Shown one piece after another: positions 12,942-21,241 of a stretch of DNA of 28,433 nucleotides. Position numbers and translations under genes: made by a program. This DNA comes from an uncultured beta proteobacterium. GTDB lineage: Bacteria; Pseudomonadota; Gammaproteobacteria; Burkholderiales; Rhodocyclaceae. The stretch covers positions 1 to 28,433 of the forward strand of contig CAIZKA010000341.1 in the NCBI GenBank assembly GCA_903933395.1, written 5' to 3'. The notes beneath the pieces were generated by a model that saw only the letters and a list, made by a program, of their open reading frames with translations, searched no databases and was not told where the DNA came from. How positions within the stretch are numbered: position 1 is the stretch's first letter; each line of letters starts with the position of its first letter.

Positions 12942-14273
12942 ATGGCCCTGATCGACACCATCAATCCGCTGCTGACCACCGGCTGGTCGAAGGGCGATGA
13001 CGGCTGGAGCCTGAAGGATTACGAGGCGCGCGGTGGTTACAAGCAGTTGCGCCGCGTGCTCGAAAGCAAGATGACCCAGGACGACCTGATCGCCGAAGTC
13101 AAGAAGTCGGTCCTGCGCGGTCGCGGCGGCGCGGGCTTCCCTACCGGCCTCAAGTGGAGCTTCATGCCCAAGGCGGCGCCGGAAAAGTACGTCGTGTGCA
13201 ATACCGACGAAGGCGAGCCGGGGACATTCAAGGATCGCGACCTGCTGCGCTTCGATCCGCATTCGACCATCGAAGGCATGATCATCGCCGGCTATGCGGT
13301 AGGCGCCAAGCTGGGCTACAACTATATCCACGGCGAGATTTTCGAGATCTACCAGCGTTTCGAGGCAGCCCTCGACCAGGCGCGTGCCGCCGGTTACCTG
13401 GGCAACAACATCCTCGGTTCCGATTTCAGTTTCGACCTGTTCGCGCATCACGGCTGGGGCGCCTACATTTGCGGCGAGGAAACCGGCCTCCTCGAATCCA
13501 TCGAGGGCAAGAAGGGCCAGCCGCGTTACAAGCCGCCGTTCCCCGCGAACTTCGGCCTCTACGGCAAGCCGACCACGATCAACAACACCGAGACTTTCGC
13601 TGCGATTCCCTTCATTCTCGGCATGGGCGGCGAGGCCTACCTCAACCTGGGCAAGCCCAACAACGGCGGCACCAAGCTCTTCTCCATCTCGGGCCATGTC
13701 AATCGCCCCGGCAACTACGAAGTGCCGATGGGCACGCCCTTCGCCAAGCTGCTGGAAATGGCCGGCGGCATGCGCGGCGGGCGCAAGCTCAAGGCGGTGA
13801 TCCCCGGCGGTTCTTCGGCCCCGGTACTGCCTGCGGACGTGATCATGGACTGCACCATGGATTACGACTCGATCGCCAAGGCGGGTTCCATGCTCGGCTC
13901 GGGCGCCGTGATCGTCATGGACGAAACCGTATGCATGGTCAAGGCGCTGGAACGCCTGGCCTACTTCTATTTCGAAGAGTCCTGCGGCCAATGCACGCCT
14001 TGCCGCGAGGGCAGCGGCTGGCTGTATCGCGTCGTGCATCGGATTGAACACGGCGAAGGCCGTCCCGAAGACCTCGACCTGCTGAACCGGGTGACCGACA
14101 ACATGATGGGCAAGACCATTTGTGCGCTGGCCGATGCCGCCGCCTTTCCGGTGCGCAGCTTCATCAAGCATTTCCAGAGCGAGTTCGAGTACCACATCAA
14201 TAACAAGAAGTGTCTCGTCGATCCGGACGTTCAGCGCGCCGGCAGCGGCTTTTTCAAGGCAGGGGCGGCGTAA
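12942..14273 (+). CDS. nuoF: NADH-quinone oxidoreductase subunit F
   Basis: NuoF is the 51-kDa-type subunit that binds NADH, FMN and the [4Fe-4S] cluster N3. The 443-residue protein has the NADH/FMN motif GRGGAGFPTGLKW (60-72) and the EGEPGTFKDRD region. It also has GAYICGEETGLLESIEG, and the N3 ligands C348, C351 and C354 in SCGQCTPCREG plus C394. The start lies one base after the nuoE stop. Its stop shares one base with the nuoG start (TAATG). Confidence 0.97.
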   Translation: MALIDTINPLLTTGWSKGDDGWSLKDYEARGGYKQLRRVLESKMTQDDLIAEVKKSVLRGRGGAGFPTGLKWSFMPKAAPEKYVVCNTDEGEPGTFKDRDLLRFDPHSTIEGMIIAGYAVGAKLGYNYIHGEIFEIYQRFEAALDQARAAGYLGNNILGSDFSFDLFAHHGWGAYICGEETGLLESIEGKKGQPRYKPPFPANFGLYGKPTTINNTETFAAIPFILGMGGEAYLNLGKPNNGGTKLFSISGHVNRPGNYEVPMGTPFAKLLEMAGGMRGGRKLKAVIPGGSSAPVLPADVIMDCTMDYDSIAKAGSMLGSGAVIVMDETVCMVKALERLAYFYFEESCGQCTPCREGSGWLYRVVHRIEHGEGRPEDLDLLNRVTDNMMGKTICALADAAAFPVRSFIKHFQSEFEYHINNKKCLVDPDVQRAGSGFFKAGAA

Positions 14274-16603
14274 TGGTCGAGATCGAAATCGACGGCAAGA
14301 CCCTGCAGGTCGCCGAAGGCAGCACCATCATCGAGGCCGCCCATCAGTTGGGCACCTACATCCCGCACTTCTGCTATCACAAGAAACTGTCCATCGCCGC
14401 CAATTGCCGGATGTGCCTGGTGCAGGTGGAAAAGGCGCCGAAGCCGATGCCGGCCTGCGCCACACCCGTTGCCAACGGCATGAAGGTGTTCACGCATTCC
14501 GACCTCGCCGTCAAGGCGCAGAAGGCCGTGATGGAGTTCCTCCTGATCAACCATCCGCTGGATTGCCCGATCTGCGATCAGGGCGGCGAGTGCCAGTTGC
14601 AGGATCTCGCGGTCGGCTACGGCGAATCCGCCTCGAAGTACGAAGAGGAAAAGCGCGTCGTCCCCGACAAGGATCTCGGTCCGCTGGTATCGACCGACAT
14701 GACCCGCTGCATCAACTGCACGCGCTGCATCCGCTTCACGGCTGAGATCGCCGGCTTCATGGAACTCGGCCAGTCCTACCGCGGCGAACGCGCCGAAGTC
14801 ATGCCTTTCATAGGCAAGACCGTGGATACCGAACTCTCCGGCAACATCATCGACCTCTGTCCGGTCGGCGCACTGACCTCCAAACCCTTCCGCTTCTCGG
14901 CGCGCACCTGGGAACTCTCGCGGCGCAAGTCGGTGAGCCCGCATGACGGCCTGGGCAGCAACCTGATCGTGCAGACCAAGCACGACAAGGTGATGCGCGT
15001 GCTGCCGCTGGAAAACGAAGATATCAACGAGTGCTGGCTGACGGACAAGGAACGCTTCTCCTATCAGGGCCTCAATTCGCCCGAGCGCTTGACCAAGCCG
15101 ATGGTGAAGCAGGGCGGTGAGTGGAAAGAAGTCGATTGGAGCGTTGCGCTCGATTACGCCGCGCACGCCTTGCGCGACGTGGCCAAGACGCACGGTGGCG
15201 CGGCCATCGGCGGCCTGTTGAGTCCGCATGCGACGCTGGAAGAAATGTACCTGGCGCAGAAGCTCATGCGCGGCCTGGGCAGCGAGAACATCGACTTCCG
15301 CCTTCGCCAAAGCGATTTCTCCGCCGACGGCAAGCGCAAGGGAACGCCCTGGCTGGGCATGAAGATCGACGACATCAGCCGTCTCGACCGGGTACTGGTG
15401 GTCGGTTCCTTCCTGCGCAAGGATCATCCGCTGATCGCCCAGCGCCTGCGCCAGTCGGCCAAGAAGGGCGCCCAGATCAGCGTCCTGCACAGTGCCGACG
15501 ATGACCTGCTGATCAAGCTGCAGGCGCGCGCCATTGCCGCGCCGTCACAACTGCCTGCCCAACTCGCCGAGATCGTCAAGGCTGTCGCCGAGCTTAAGGG
15601 CGTGGCTGCGGATGCCGCACTGGCAAATGTCGGCGCCGGTGATACGGCAAAGAAGATTGCGGCAAGCCTTGTCTCCGGAAGCAATGCGGCAGTCCTGCTC
15701 GGCAACTTCGCCCAGCAGCATCCCCAGGCGGCGACGCTCAGCGCGCTGGCACAGCAACTGGCCGGACTGCTCGGCGGCAAATCCGGTTTCCTCGGCGAGG
15801 CGGCCAACAGCGTCGGCGGCTACGTTGCGAAGGCCGTTCCCTCCGGTGCCGGACTCAGCGCCGCGGCGATGCTCAAGGATCCCCGCCAGGCCTACGTCGT
15901 GGTCGGTGCCGAAGCCGAACTCGATTGCGCCGACGGCGCACAGGCGCTGGCTGCACTGCGCAAGGCTGCCGTCACCGTGGTCCTGAGCTCCTTCAAATCG
16001 CAGGCCATGCTCGATTACGCGGCTGTGCTCCTGCCGGTCTCCCCGTTCTCGGAAACGTCCGGCACCTTCGTCAATACCGAAGGCCGCGTCCAGAGTTTCT
16101 ATGCCGCCGCCAAGCCGCTGGGCGAGACCCGTCCGGCATGGAAGGTTCTGCGCGTACTGGGCAACCTGCTCGAACTGAACGGCTTCGACTTCAACAGCAG
16201 CGAAGATGTGCGGGCCGAAGTACTCGGCGGCCAGCCTGAATTCGTCGCGGGCCTGGACAATGGAAGTGATGGCGTGAAACTGAATCTGGCTTCGTCCGCC
16301 GGCGGTATTGAACGCGTTGCCGACGTGCCGATCCACTTTGCCGATCCGCTGGTGCGGCGCTCGCTGCCGCTGCAGCACGCGGCGGATTCCGCCACGCCTG
16401 CCGCCCGCCTGAATGCAGAGATGCTGGCCAAGCTCGGCGTTGCTGCCGGCGACAAGCTGAAAGTCGGCGCCGGCGATACGGTGATTCTTGCGGCACAACT
16501 CGAAGCCGGCCTGCCCGATGGCGTGGTTCGCGTCGCCGCGGCGCATGCGGCGACGCTGGCGCTCGGTCCGATGTCCGGCGTTTTGAGCGTGGAGAAGGCG
16601 TGA
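14273..16603 (+). CDS. nuoG: NADH-quinone oxidoreductase subunit G
   Basis: NuoG is the 75-kDa-type iron-sulfur subunit of complex I, 776 residues here. Cluster N1b ligands are C34, C45, C48 and C62. The His-Cys N5 set is H94, C98, C101 and C107. The N4 set is C146, C149, C152 and C196. The extra N7 cluster of E. coli-type NuoG is absent: of its usual four cysteines only one (C254 in NECWLTDKERF) is present. The C-terminal half is a degenerate molybdopterin-oxidoreductase-like domain rich in Ala. The ATG at 14273 is the first with a family-like start (MVEIEIDGKTLQV); the frame open to 14210 lies in nuoF. Confidence 0.96.
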   Translation: MVEIEIDGKTLQVAEGSTIIEAAHQLGTYIPHFCYHKKLSIAANCRMCLVQVEKAPKPMPACATPVANGMKVFTHSDLAVKAQKAVMEFLLINHPLDCPICDQGGECQLQDLAVGYGESASKYEEEKRVVPDKDLGPLVSTDMTRCINCTRCIRFTAEIAGFMELGQSYRGERAEVMPFIGKTVDTELSGNIIDLCPVGALTSKPFRFSARTWELSRRKSVSPHDGLGSNLIVQTKHDKVMRVLPLENEDINECWLTDKERFSYQGLNSPERLTKPMVKQGGEWKEVDWSVALDYAAHALRDVAKTHGGAAIGGLLSPHATLEEMYLAQKLMRGLGSENIDFRLRQSDFSADGKRKGTPWLGMKIDDISRLDRVLVVGSFLRKDHPLIAQRLRQSAKKGAQISVLHSADDDLLIKLQARAIAAPSQLPAQLAEIVKAVAELKGVAADAALANVGAGDTAKKIAASLVSGSNAAVLLGNFAQQHPQAATLSALAQQLAGLLGGKSGFLGEAANSVGGYVAKAVPSGAGLSAAAMLKDPRQAYVVVGAEAELDCADGAQALAALRKAAVTVVLSSFKSQAMLDYAAVLLPVSPFSETSGTFVNTEGRVQSFYAAAKPLGETRPAWKVLRVLGNLLELNGFDFNSSEDVRAEVLGGQPEFVAGLDNGSDGVKLNLASSAGGIERVADVPIHFADPLVRRSLPLQHAADSATPAARLNAEMLAKLGVAAGDKLKVGAGDTVILAAQLEAGLPDGVVRVAAAHAATLALGPMSGVLSVEKA

Positions 16604-17688
16604 TGGAAGCAACCGTCCTCAACCTGCTCGCATCGATTCTCGGTCCCTTGTGGGCGCCGCTGTGGGCGGTAGCCAAGCCCGTTTGGCCGCTGATCTGGAC
16701 CCTGGCCAGGATCGTGCTGATAATGGCGCCCCTTTTGTTGTGCGTCGCCTACCTGACCTTCTGGGAGCGCAAGATTATCGGCTGGATGCAGGTTCGCATC
16801 GGCCCCAATCGCGTCGGTCCCTGGGGCCTGCTGCAGCCTATCGCCGACGGCCTCAAGCTGTTCTTCAAGGAAGTGCTGTTCCCCGCTGCCTCAGACAAGA
16901 AGCTCTTCGTGCTCGGCCCGGTCATGGCCATCGCACCGGCACTGGCGCTCTGGGCGGTGATTCCCTTCTCGCCGGGTTGGGTCCTGGCCAACGTCGATGC
17001 CGGCGTGCTGTATCTGCTGGCCGTCAGTTCGGTCGGCGTCTACGGCATCATCATCGCCGGTTGGGCCTCGAACTCGAAGTATCCGTTCTTCGGCGCCATG
17101 CGGGCTTCGGCGCAGATGATCTCCTACGAGGTCTCGATGGGCCTGGCGCTGATCACGGTGCTGATGGTATCGAGCAGCCTCAACCTGACCGACATCGTCA
17201 TGGCTCAGAGCAAGGGCCGGTTTGCCGGCTACGGCCTCGGGCTGCTGTCCTGGAACTGGCTGCCGCTACTGCCGATGTTCGCGGTCTACCTGATTTCAGG
17301 CGTTGCGGAAACCAACCGCGCACCCTTCGACGTGGTCGAGGGCGAATCGGAAATCGTCGCCGGCCACATGGTCGAGTACTCGGGCATGGCTTTCGCGATG
17401 TTCTTCCTCGCCGAATACGCCAACATGATCCTGATCTCGGCGATGACCTCGATCTTCTTCCTCGGCGGCTGGCTCTCGCCGATCGGCTTCATCCCCGACG
17501 GCTTCCACTGGATGGCGGCGAAGATGGCGGCCATCCTCTTCTTCTTCCTCTGGATTCGTGCCACCTTTCCGCGCTACCGCTATGACCAGCTCATGCGTCT
17601 GGGCTGGAAGGTCTTCGTACCGCTGACGCTGGTATGGATTCTCGTGGTCGGCGTCTGGATGATGTCGCCGCTGACGATCTGGAAATAG
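16603..17688 (+). CDS. nuoH: NADH-quinone oxidoreductase subunit H
   Basis: NuoH is the membrane subunit that forms the foot of the quinone tunnel and links electron transfer to proton pumping. The 361-residue, eight-helix protein has the FWERKIIGWMQVRIGPNR motif. It also has GLLQPIADGLKLFFKE and the acidic loop ETNRAPFDVVEGESEIV. The ATG at 16603 overlaps the nuoG stop (TGATG) and has GGAGAAGG upstream. A GTG at 16600 is in frame but unlikely. Confidence 0.97.
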   Translation: MEATVLNLLASILGPLWAPLWAVAKPVWPLIWTLARIVLIMAPLLLCVAYLTFWERKIIGWMQVRIGPNRVGPWGLLQPIADGLKLFFKEVLFPAASDKKLFVLGPVMAIAPALALWAVIPFSPGWVLANVDAGVLYLLAVSSVGVYGIIIAGWASNSKYPFFGAMRASAQMISYEVSMGLALITVLMVSSSLNLTDIVMAQSKGRFAGYGLGLLSWNWLPLLPMFAVYLISGVAETNRAPFDVVEGESEIVAGHMVEYSGMAFAMFFLAEYANMILISAMTSIFFLGGWLSPIGFIPDGFHWMAAKMAAILFFFLWIRATFPRYRYDQLMRLGWKVFVPLTLVWILVVGVWMMSPLTIWK

Positions 17689-17703
17689 GGCGAGGAGAAC
17701 ACC

Positions 17704-18189
17704 ATGGGTGCAAAAGACTTCATAGGCAGCCTGTTCCTCAAGGAACTGTTCAAGGGCATGGCGGTGACCGGCCGCTACATGTTCGCCCGCAAGATCACTG
17801 TTCAGTATCCGGAAGAGAAGACGCCGCAAAGCAACCGTTTCCGCGGCCTGCACGCACTGCGTCGCTATCCCAACGGCGAGGAGCGCTGCATCGCCTGCAA
17901 GCTTTGCGAGGCGGTTTGTCCGGCGCTGGCGATCACCATCGAAGCGGCCGAGCGCGAAGACGGCAGCCGGCGCACCACCCGCTACGACATCGACCTGACC
18001 AAGTGCATCTTCTGTGGCTTTTGCGAGGAAGCCTGCCCGGTGGATGCCATCGTGCAGACGCGCATTTTCGAATACCACGGCGAAGCGCGCGGCGACCTCT
18101 ACTACACCAAGCAGATGCTGCTGGCCGTGGGCGACAGGAACGAGGCGCAGATTGCCGCCGATCGCGCCCAGGATGCACCCTACCGCTGA
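17704..18189 (+). CDS. nuoI: NADH-quinone oxidoreductase subunit I
   Basis: NuoI is the ferredoxin-like subunit with clusters N6a and N6b. The 161-residue protein has two classic [4Fe-4S] motifs: CIACKLCEAVCP (C62, C65, C68, C72) and CIFCGFCEEACP (C101, C104, C107, C111). The N-terminal helix that lies on the membrane and the YPEEKTPQSNRFRG stretch are typical. A GAGGAG ribosome site precedes the ATG. Confidence 0.97.
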   Translation: MGAKDFIGSLFLKELFKGMAVTGRYMFARKITVQYPEEKTPQSNRFRGLHALRRYPNGEERCIACKLCEAVCPALAITIEAAEREDGSRRTTRYDIDLTKCIFCGFCEEACPVDAIVQTRIFEYHGEARGDLYYTKQMLLAVGDRNEAQIAADRAQDAPYR

Positions 18190-18207
18190 TGCCACGCTAA
18201 TCCCGCC

Positions 18208-18840
18208 ATGGAATTCAAGACCATTCTTTTCTACATCTTCGCCGCGGTGACGGTGCTCGCCGCGCTGCGGGTGATCACGGCCCGGAATCCGGTGCATGCC
18301 GCCCTGTTCCTGGTGCTGGCCTTCTTCAACGTCGCCGGTCTGTGGATGCTGTTGCAGGCCGAGTTTCTCGCCCTCGTGCTGATCATGGTCTATGTCGGCG
18401 CGGTGATGGTGCTGTTCCTGTTCGTGGTCATGATGCTCGACATCAACATCGAGGAGGTTCGTCAGGGCTTCTGGAAGAATCTGCCGCTGGGTGCCCTGGT
18501 GGGCGGCCTGATGGTGGCCGAGATGGCGGCGGTTCTCTCCGGCCGCTACTTCAGCCTGGCCAATCTGCCGCCGCAGACCCTGCCGGCGAACTACAGCAAT
18601 ACCAAGGATCTGGCGCGGGTGCTCTACACCGACTACGCCTATCCCTTTGAAATCGCTTCCGTCATCCTGCTGGTGGGCATCATCGCCGCCGTCATGCTGA
18701 CCCTGCGCCGGCGCAAGGACAACAAGGCCATGCATTCGTCGGACCAGATCGCGGTCAAGAGCAAGGATCGCATGCGCCTGGTCAAGATGGCACCGGAAGT
18801 CGAACTGCCGGCGCCCGAAAACAAAGGGGAGCAGGCATGA
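18208..18840 (+). CDS. nuoJ: NADH-quinone oxidoreductase subunit J
   Basis: NuoJ is a membrane subunit beside the quinone channel. The 210-residue protein has five hydrophobic segments. It includes the conserved third helix with the YVGAVMVLFLFVVMML stretch, which carries the pi-bulge region in known structures. The C-terminal tail is polar. Its stop overlaps the nuoK start by four bases (ATGA). Confidence 0.95.
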   Translation: MEFKTILFYIFAAVTVLAALRVITARNPVHAALFLVLAFFNVAGLWMLLQAEFLALVLIMVYVGAVMVLFLFVVMMLDINIEEVRQGFWKNLPLGALVGGLMVAEMAAVLSGRYFSLANLPPQTLPANYSNTKDLARVLYTDYAYPFEIASVILLVGIIAAVMLTLRRRKDNKAMHSSDQIAVKSKDRMRLVKMAPEVELPAPENKGEQA

Positions 18841-19142
18841 TTCCGCTGTCGCACTACCTGATCCTGGCTGCCATCCTGTTTGCCATCAGCATCGTCGGCA
18901 TTTTCCTCAACAGGAAGAACCTGATCGTGCTGCTGATGGCCATCGAATTGATGCTGCTGGCGGTGAATCTGAATTTCGTCGCTTTCTCGCACTACCTCAA
19001 CGATCTCTCCGGGCAAATCTTCGTATTTTTCATCCTCGTCGTTGCGGCGGCCGAGTCGGGCATCGGCCTTGCCATCCTGGTGGTGCTGTTCCGCAACCTG
19101 TCCTCGATCGACGTCGAAGACCTCGACACGCTGAAGGGCTAA
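18837..19142 (+). CDS. nuoK: NADH-quinone oxidoreductase subunit K
   Basis: NuoK is the small three-helix antiporter-like subunit, homologous to MrpC. The 101-residue length is exactly typical. The helix-2 glutamate needed for proton transfer is visible in MAIELMLLAVNLNF, and a second one occurs in AAAESGIGLAILV. Its start overlaps nuoJ. Confidence 0.97.
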   Translation: MIPLSHYLILAAILFAISIVGIFLNRKNLIVLLMAIELMLLAVNLNFVAFSHYLNDLSGQIFVFFILVVAAAESGIGLAILVVLFRNLSSIDVEDLDTLKG

Positions 19143-19148
19143 CGGGAC

Positions 19149-21191
19149 ATGGGCATGAAGACACTTTATCTGCTGGTTCCCCTCGCGCCGCTGGCCGGCG
19201 CCATACTCGCCGGCTTTTTCAGCAGCATCCTCGGCCGCGCCGGCGCGCATACCGTCACCTCGATCGGCGTCGCGATCTCCTTCATCCTGTCGGTGCTGAT
19301 CTTCCAGGACGTTCAGGCCGGCCATGTCTTCAACGGCGCCGTCTATACCTGGATGGAATCGGGCGGACTCAAGCTTGAGGTCGGCTTCCTGATCGACCAA
19401 CTGACCGTGCTGATGATGCTGGTGGTGACCTTCGTCTCGCTGATGGTGCATATCTACACCATCGGCTACATGGCACACGATGAAGAGAATTGGCCGAGCG
19501 GCAGCAAAGCCGGCACCAACAGCTACCAGCGCTTCTTCAGCTACATCTCGCTGTTCACCTTCTCGATGCTGATGCTCGTCATGAGCAACAACTTCGTCCA
19601 GCTGTTCTTCGGCTGGGAGGCAGTGGGCCTGGTTTCCTACCTCCTGATCGGCTTCTGGTCGGTGCGTGAAACCGCGATCTATGCCAACCTCAAGGCCTTC
19701 TTGGTCAACCGCGTCGGCGACTTCGGCTTTCTGTTAGGCATCGGCCTGGTCGCCGCCTACGCCGGCAGCCTCGATTACGCCCAGGTCTTTGCCAAGCGCA
19801 ACGAACTGGCGGCGCTTACCGAAGTCGTCACCGGCTGGCCGCTGATCACCGCCATCTGCATCTGCCTGTTCATCGGCGCCATGGGCAAGTCGGCGCAGTT
19901 CCCGCTGCATGTCTGGCTGCCGGATTCGATGGAAGGCCCGACGCCGATCTCCGCGCTGATCCATGCCGCGACCATGGTCACGGCCGGCATCTTCATGGTC
20001 TCGCGCATGTCGCCGCTGTTCGAGCTTTCCGACACGGCACTCTCCTTCGTCATCGTCATCGGCGCCATTACCACGCTGTCCATGGCGCTGATCGCCATCG
20101 TGCAGACCGACGTCAAGCGCGTCGTCGCCTACTCGACGCTGTCGCAACTCGGCTACATGACCATGGCGCTGGGCGCCTCGGCGTATTCGGTGGCGATCTT
20201 CCACCTGATGACCCACGCCTTCTTCAAGGCGGTGCTCTTCCTCGGTGCCGGTTCGGTGATCATCGCCATGCACCACGAGCAGGACATGCGCAAGATGGGC
20301 GGCCTGCGCAAGTACATGCCGATCACCTACGCCACGATGCTGATCGGCGCCATCGCCAACGCCGGCCTGCCGCCTTTCGCTGGCTTCTTCTCCAAGGACT
20401 CGATCATCGAGGCCGTACATCTGGCCCAGGTTCCCGGCGCCCACTTCGCCTACTACTGCGCGCTGGCGGCCGTATTCGTCGGCGGCCTGTATTCCTTCCG
20501 TTTGATCTTCTTTACCTTCCACGGTGAGGAGCGCTTCCGTCACGGCCATGACGACCATGGACACGGCCATGATGCCGCCCACGACGCGCATGATGACCAC
20601 GGCCACCACGGGCCGGTCGAACCGCACGAGTCGCCGAAGGTGGTCACCCTGCCGCTGATCCTGCTCGCCATCCCCGCCATTGCGTCCGGCTGGCTGATCG
20701 GCACCATCCTCTACGGCAACTGGTTCGGCAATGCCATTACCATCGCCGGTGTGCACAAGGGCATGGCTACCATGGCCGAGGAATTCCACGGCATATTCGG
20801 CATGATGGCCCACGGCGTCACCACGCTGCCCTTCTGGCTGGCGCTCTCGGGCGCGGCGACGGCCTGGTATCTCTACATCGCCCGCCCCGACCTGCCGGCC
20901 GTGATCAAGCAGAAGCTGGCCTTCCCGGCCATGATCCTCGAAGAGAAGTACGGCTTCGACCGGTTCAACGACTGGTTTTTCGCCGGCGGTGCGCGCCTGA
21001 TTGGCCGCGGCCTGTGGAAGGGCGGCGACCAGATGCTGATCGACGGCGTGATGGTCAATGGCTCGGCCGGAGCGGTGGGCTGGATCTCTGGCCTCGTGCG
21101 CCTGTTCCAGACCGGCCGCATCTACCAGTACGCGTTCTGGATGATATTCGGCGTTTTCGGCCTGATGACACTCTGGATGAGCCGGGTTTGA
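19149..21191 (+). CDS. nuoL: NADH-quinone oxidoreductase subunit L, with His-rich loop
   Basis: NuoL is the distal antiporter-like subunit that pumps protons and carries the long lateral helix. The 680-residue protein has the core motifs FFGWEAVGLVSYLLIGFW, MGKSAQFPLHVWLPD and MEGPTPISALIHAATMV. It then has THAFFKAVLFLGAGSVI and the C-terminal lateral-helix region. A hydrophilic loop at about residues 465-493 holds 11 His and 6 Asp in 29 residues (RHGHDDHGHGHD and onward). This metal-binding-like insert is not in E. coli NuoL. The ATG at 19149 has GGGAC just upstream; an ATG at 19155 is also possible. Confidence 0.96.
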   Translation: MGMKTLYLLVPLAPLAGAILAGFFSSILGRAGAHTVTSIGVAISFILSVLIFQDVQAGHVFNGAVYTWMESGGLKLEVGFLIDQLTVLMMLVVTFVSLMVHIYTIGYMAHDEENWPSGSKAGTNSYQRFFSYISLFTFSMLMLVMSNNFVQLFFGWEAVGLVSYLLIGFWSVRETAIYANLKAFLVNRVGDFGFLLGIGLVAAYAGSLDYAQVFAKRNELAALTEVVTGWPLITAICICLFIGAMGKSAQFPLHVWLPDSMEGPTPISALIHAATMVTAGIFMVSRMSPLFELSDTALSFVIVIGAITTLSMALIAIVQTDVKRVVAYSTLSQLGYMTMALGASAYSVAIFHLMTHAFFKAVLFLGAGSVIIAMHHEQDMRKMGGLRKYMPITYATMLIGAIANAGLPPFAGFFSKDSIIEAVHLAQVPGAHFAYYCALAAVFVGGLYSFRLIFFTFHGEERFRHGHDDHGHGHDAAHDAHDDHGHHGPVEPHESPKVVTLPLILLAIPAIASGWLIGTILYGNWFGNAITIAGVHKGMATMAEEFHGIFGMMAHGVTTLPFWLALSGAATAWYLYIARPDLPAVIKQKLAFPAMILEEKYGFDRFNDWFFAGGARLIGRGLWKGGDQMLIDGVMVNGSAGAVGWISGLVRLFQTGRIYQYAFWMIFGVFGLMTLWMSRV

Positions 21192-21241
21192 TGAATGCGC
21201 TCACAAATACACACCGGCCTGATGGAATAGGAAACCGATGA
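21191..21241 (+). other. 16-codon bridging ORF between nuoL and nuoM
   Basis: The 46-bp gap contains a 16-codon frame whose ATG shares the last base of the nuoL stop (TGATG). Its TGA overlaps the nuoM ATG (ATGA). The peptide reads MNALTNTHRPDGIGNR. It may serve only to carry ribosomes across the gap. It is too short to judge as a protein, and chance cannot be excluded. Confidence 0.2.

Noticed and set aside
12894..14195. 433-residue minus-strand open frame opposite nuoF
   Set aside because: Antisense shadow with no recognisable domain; nuoF is complete on the other strand.
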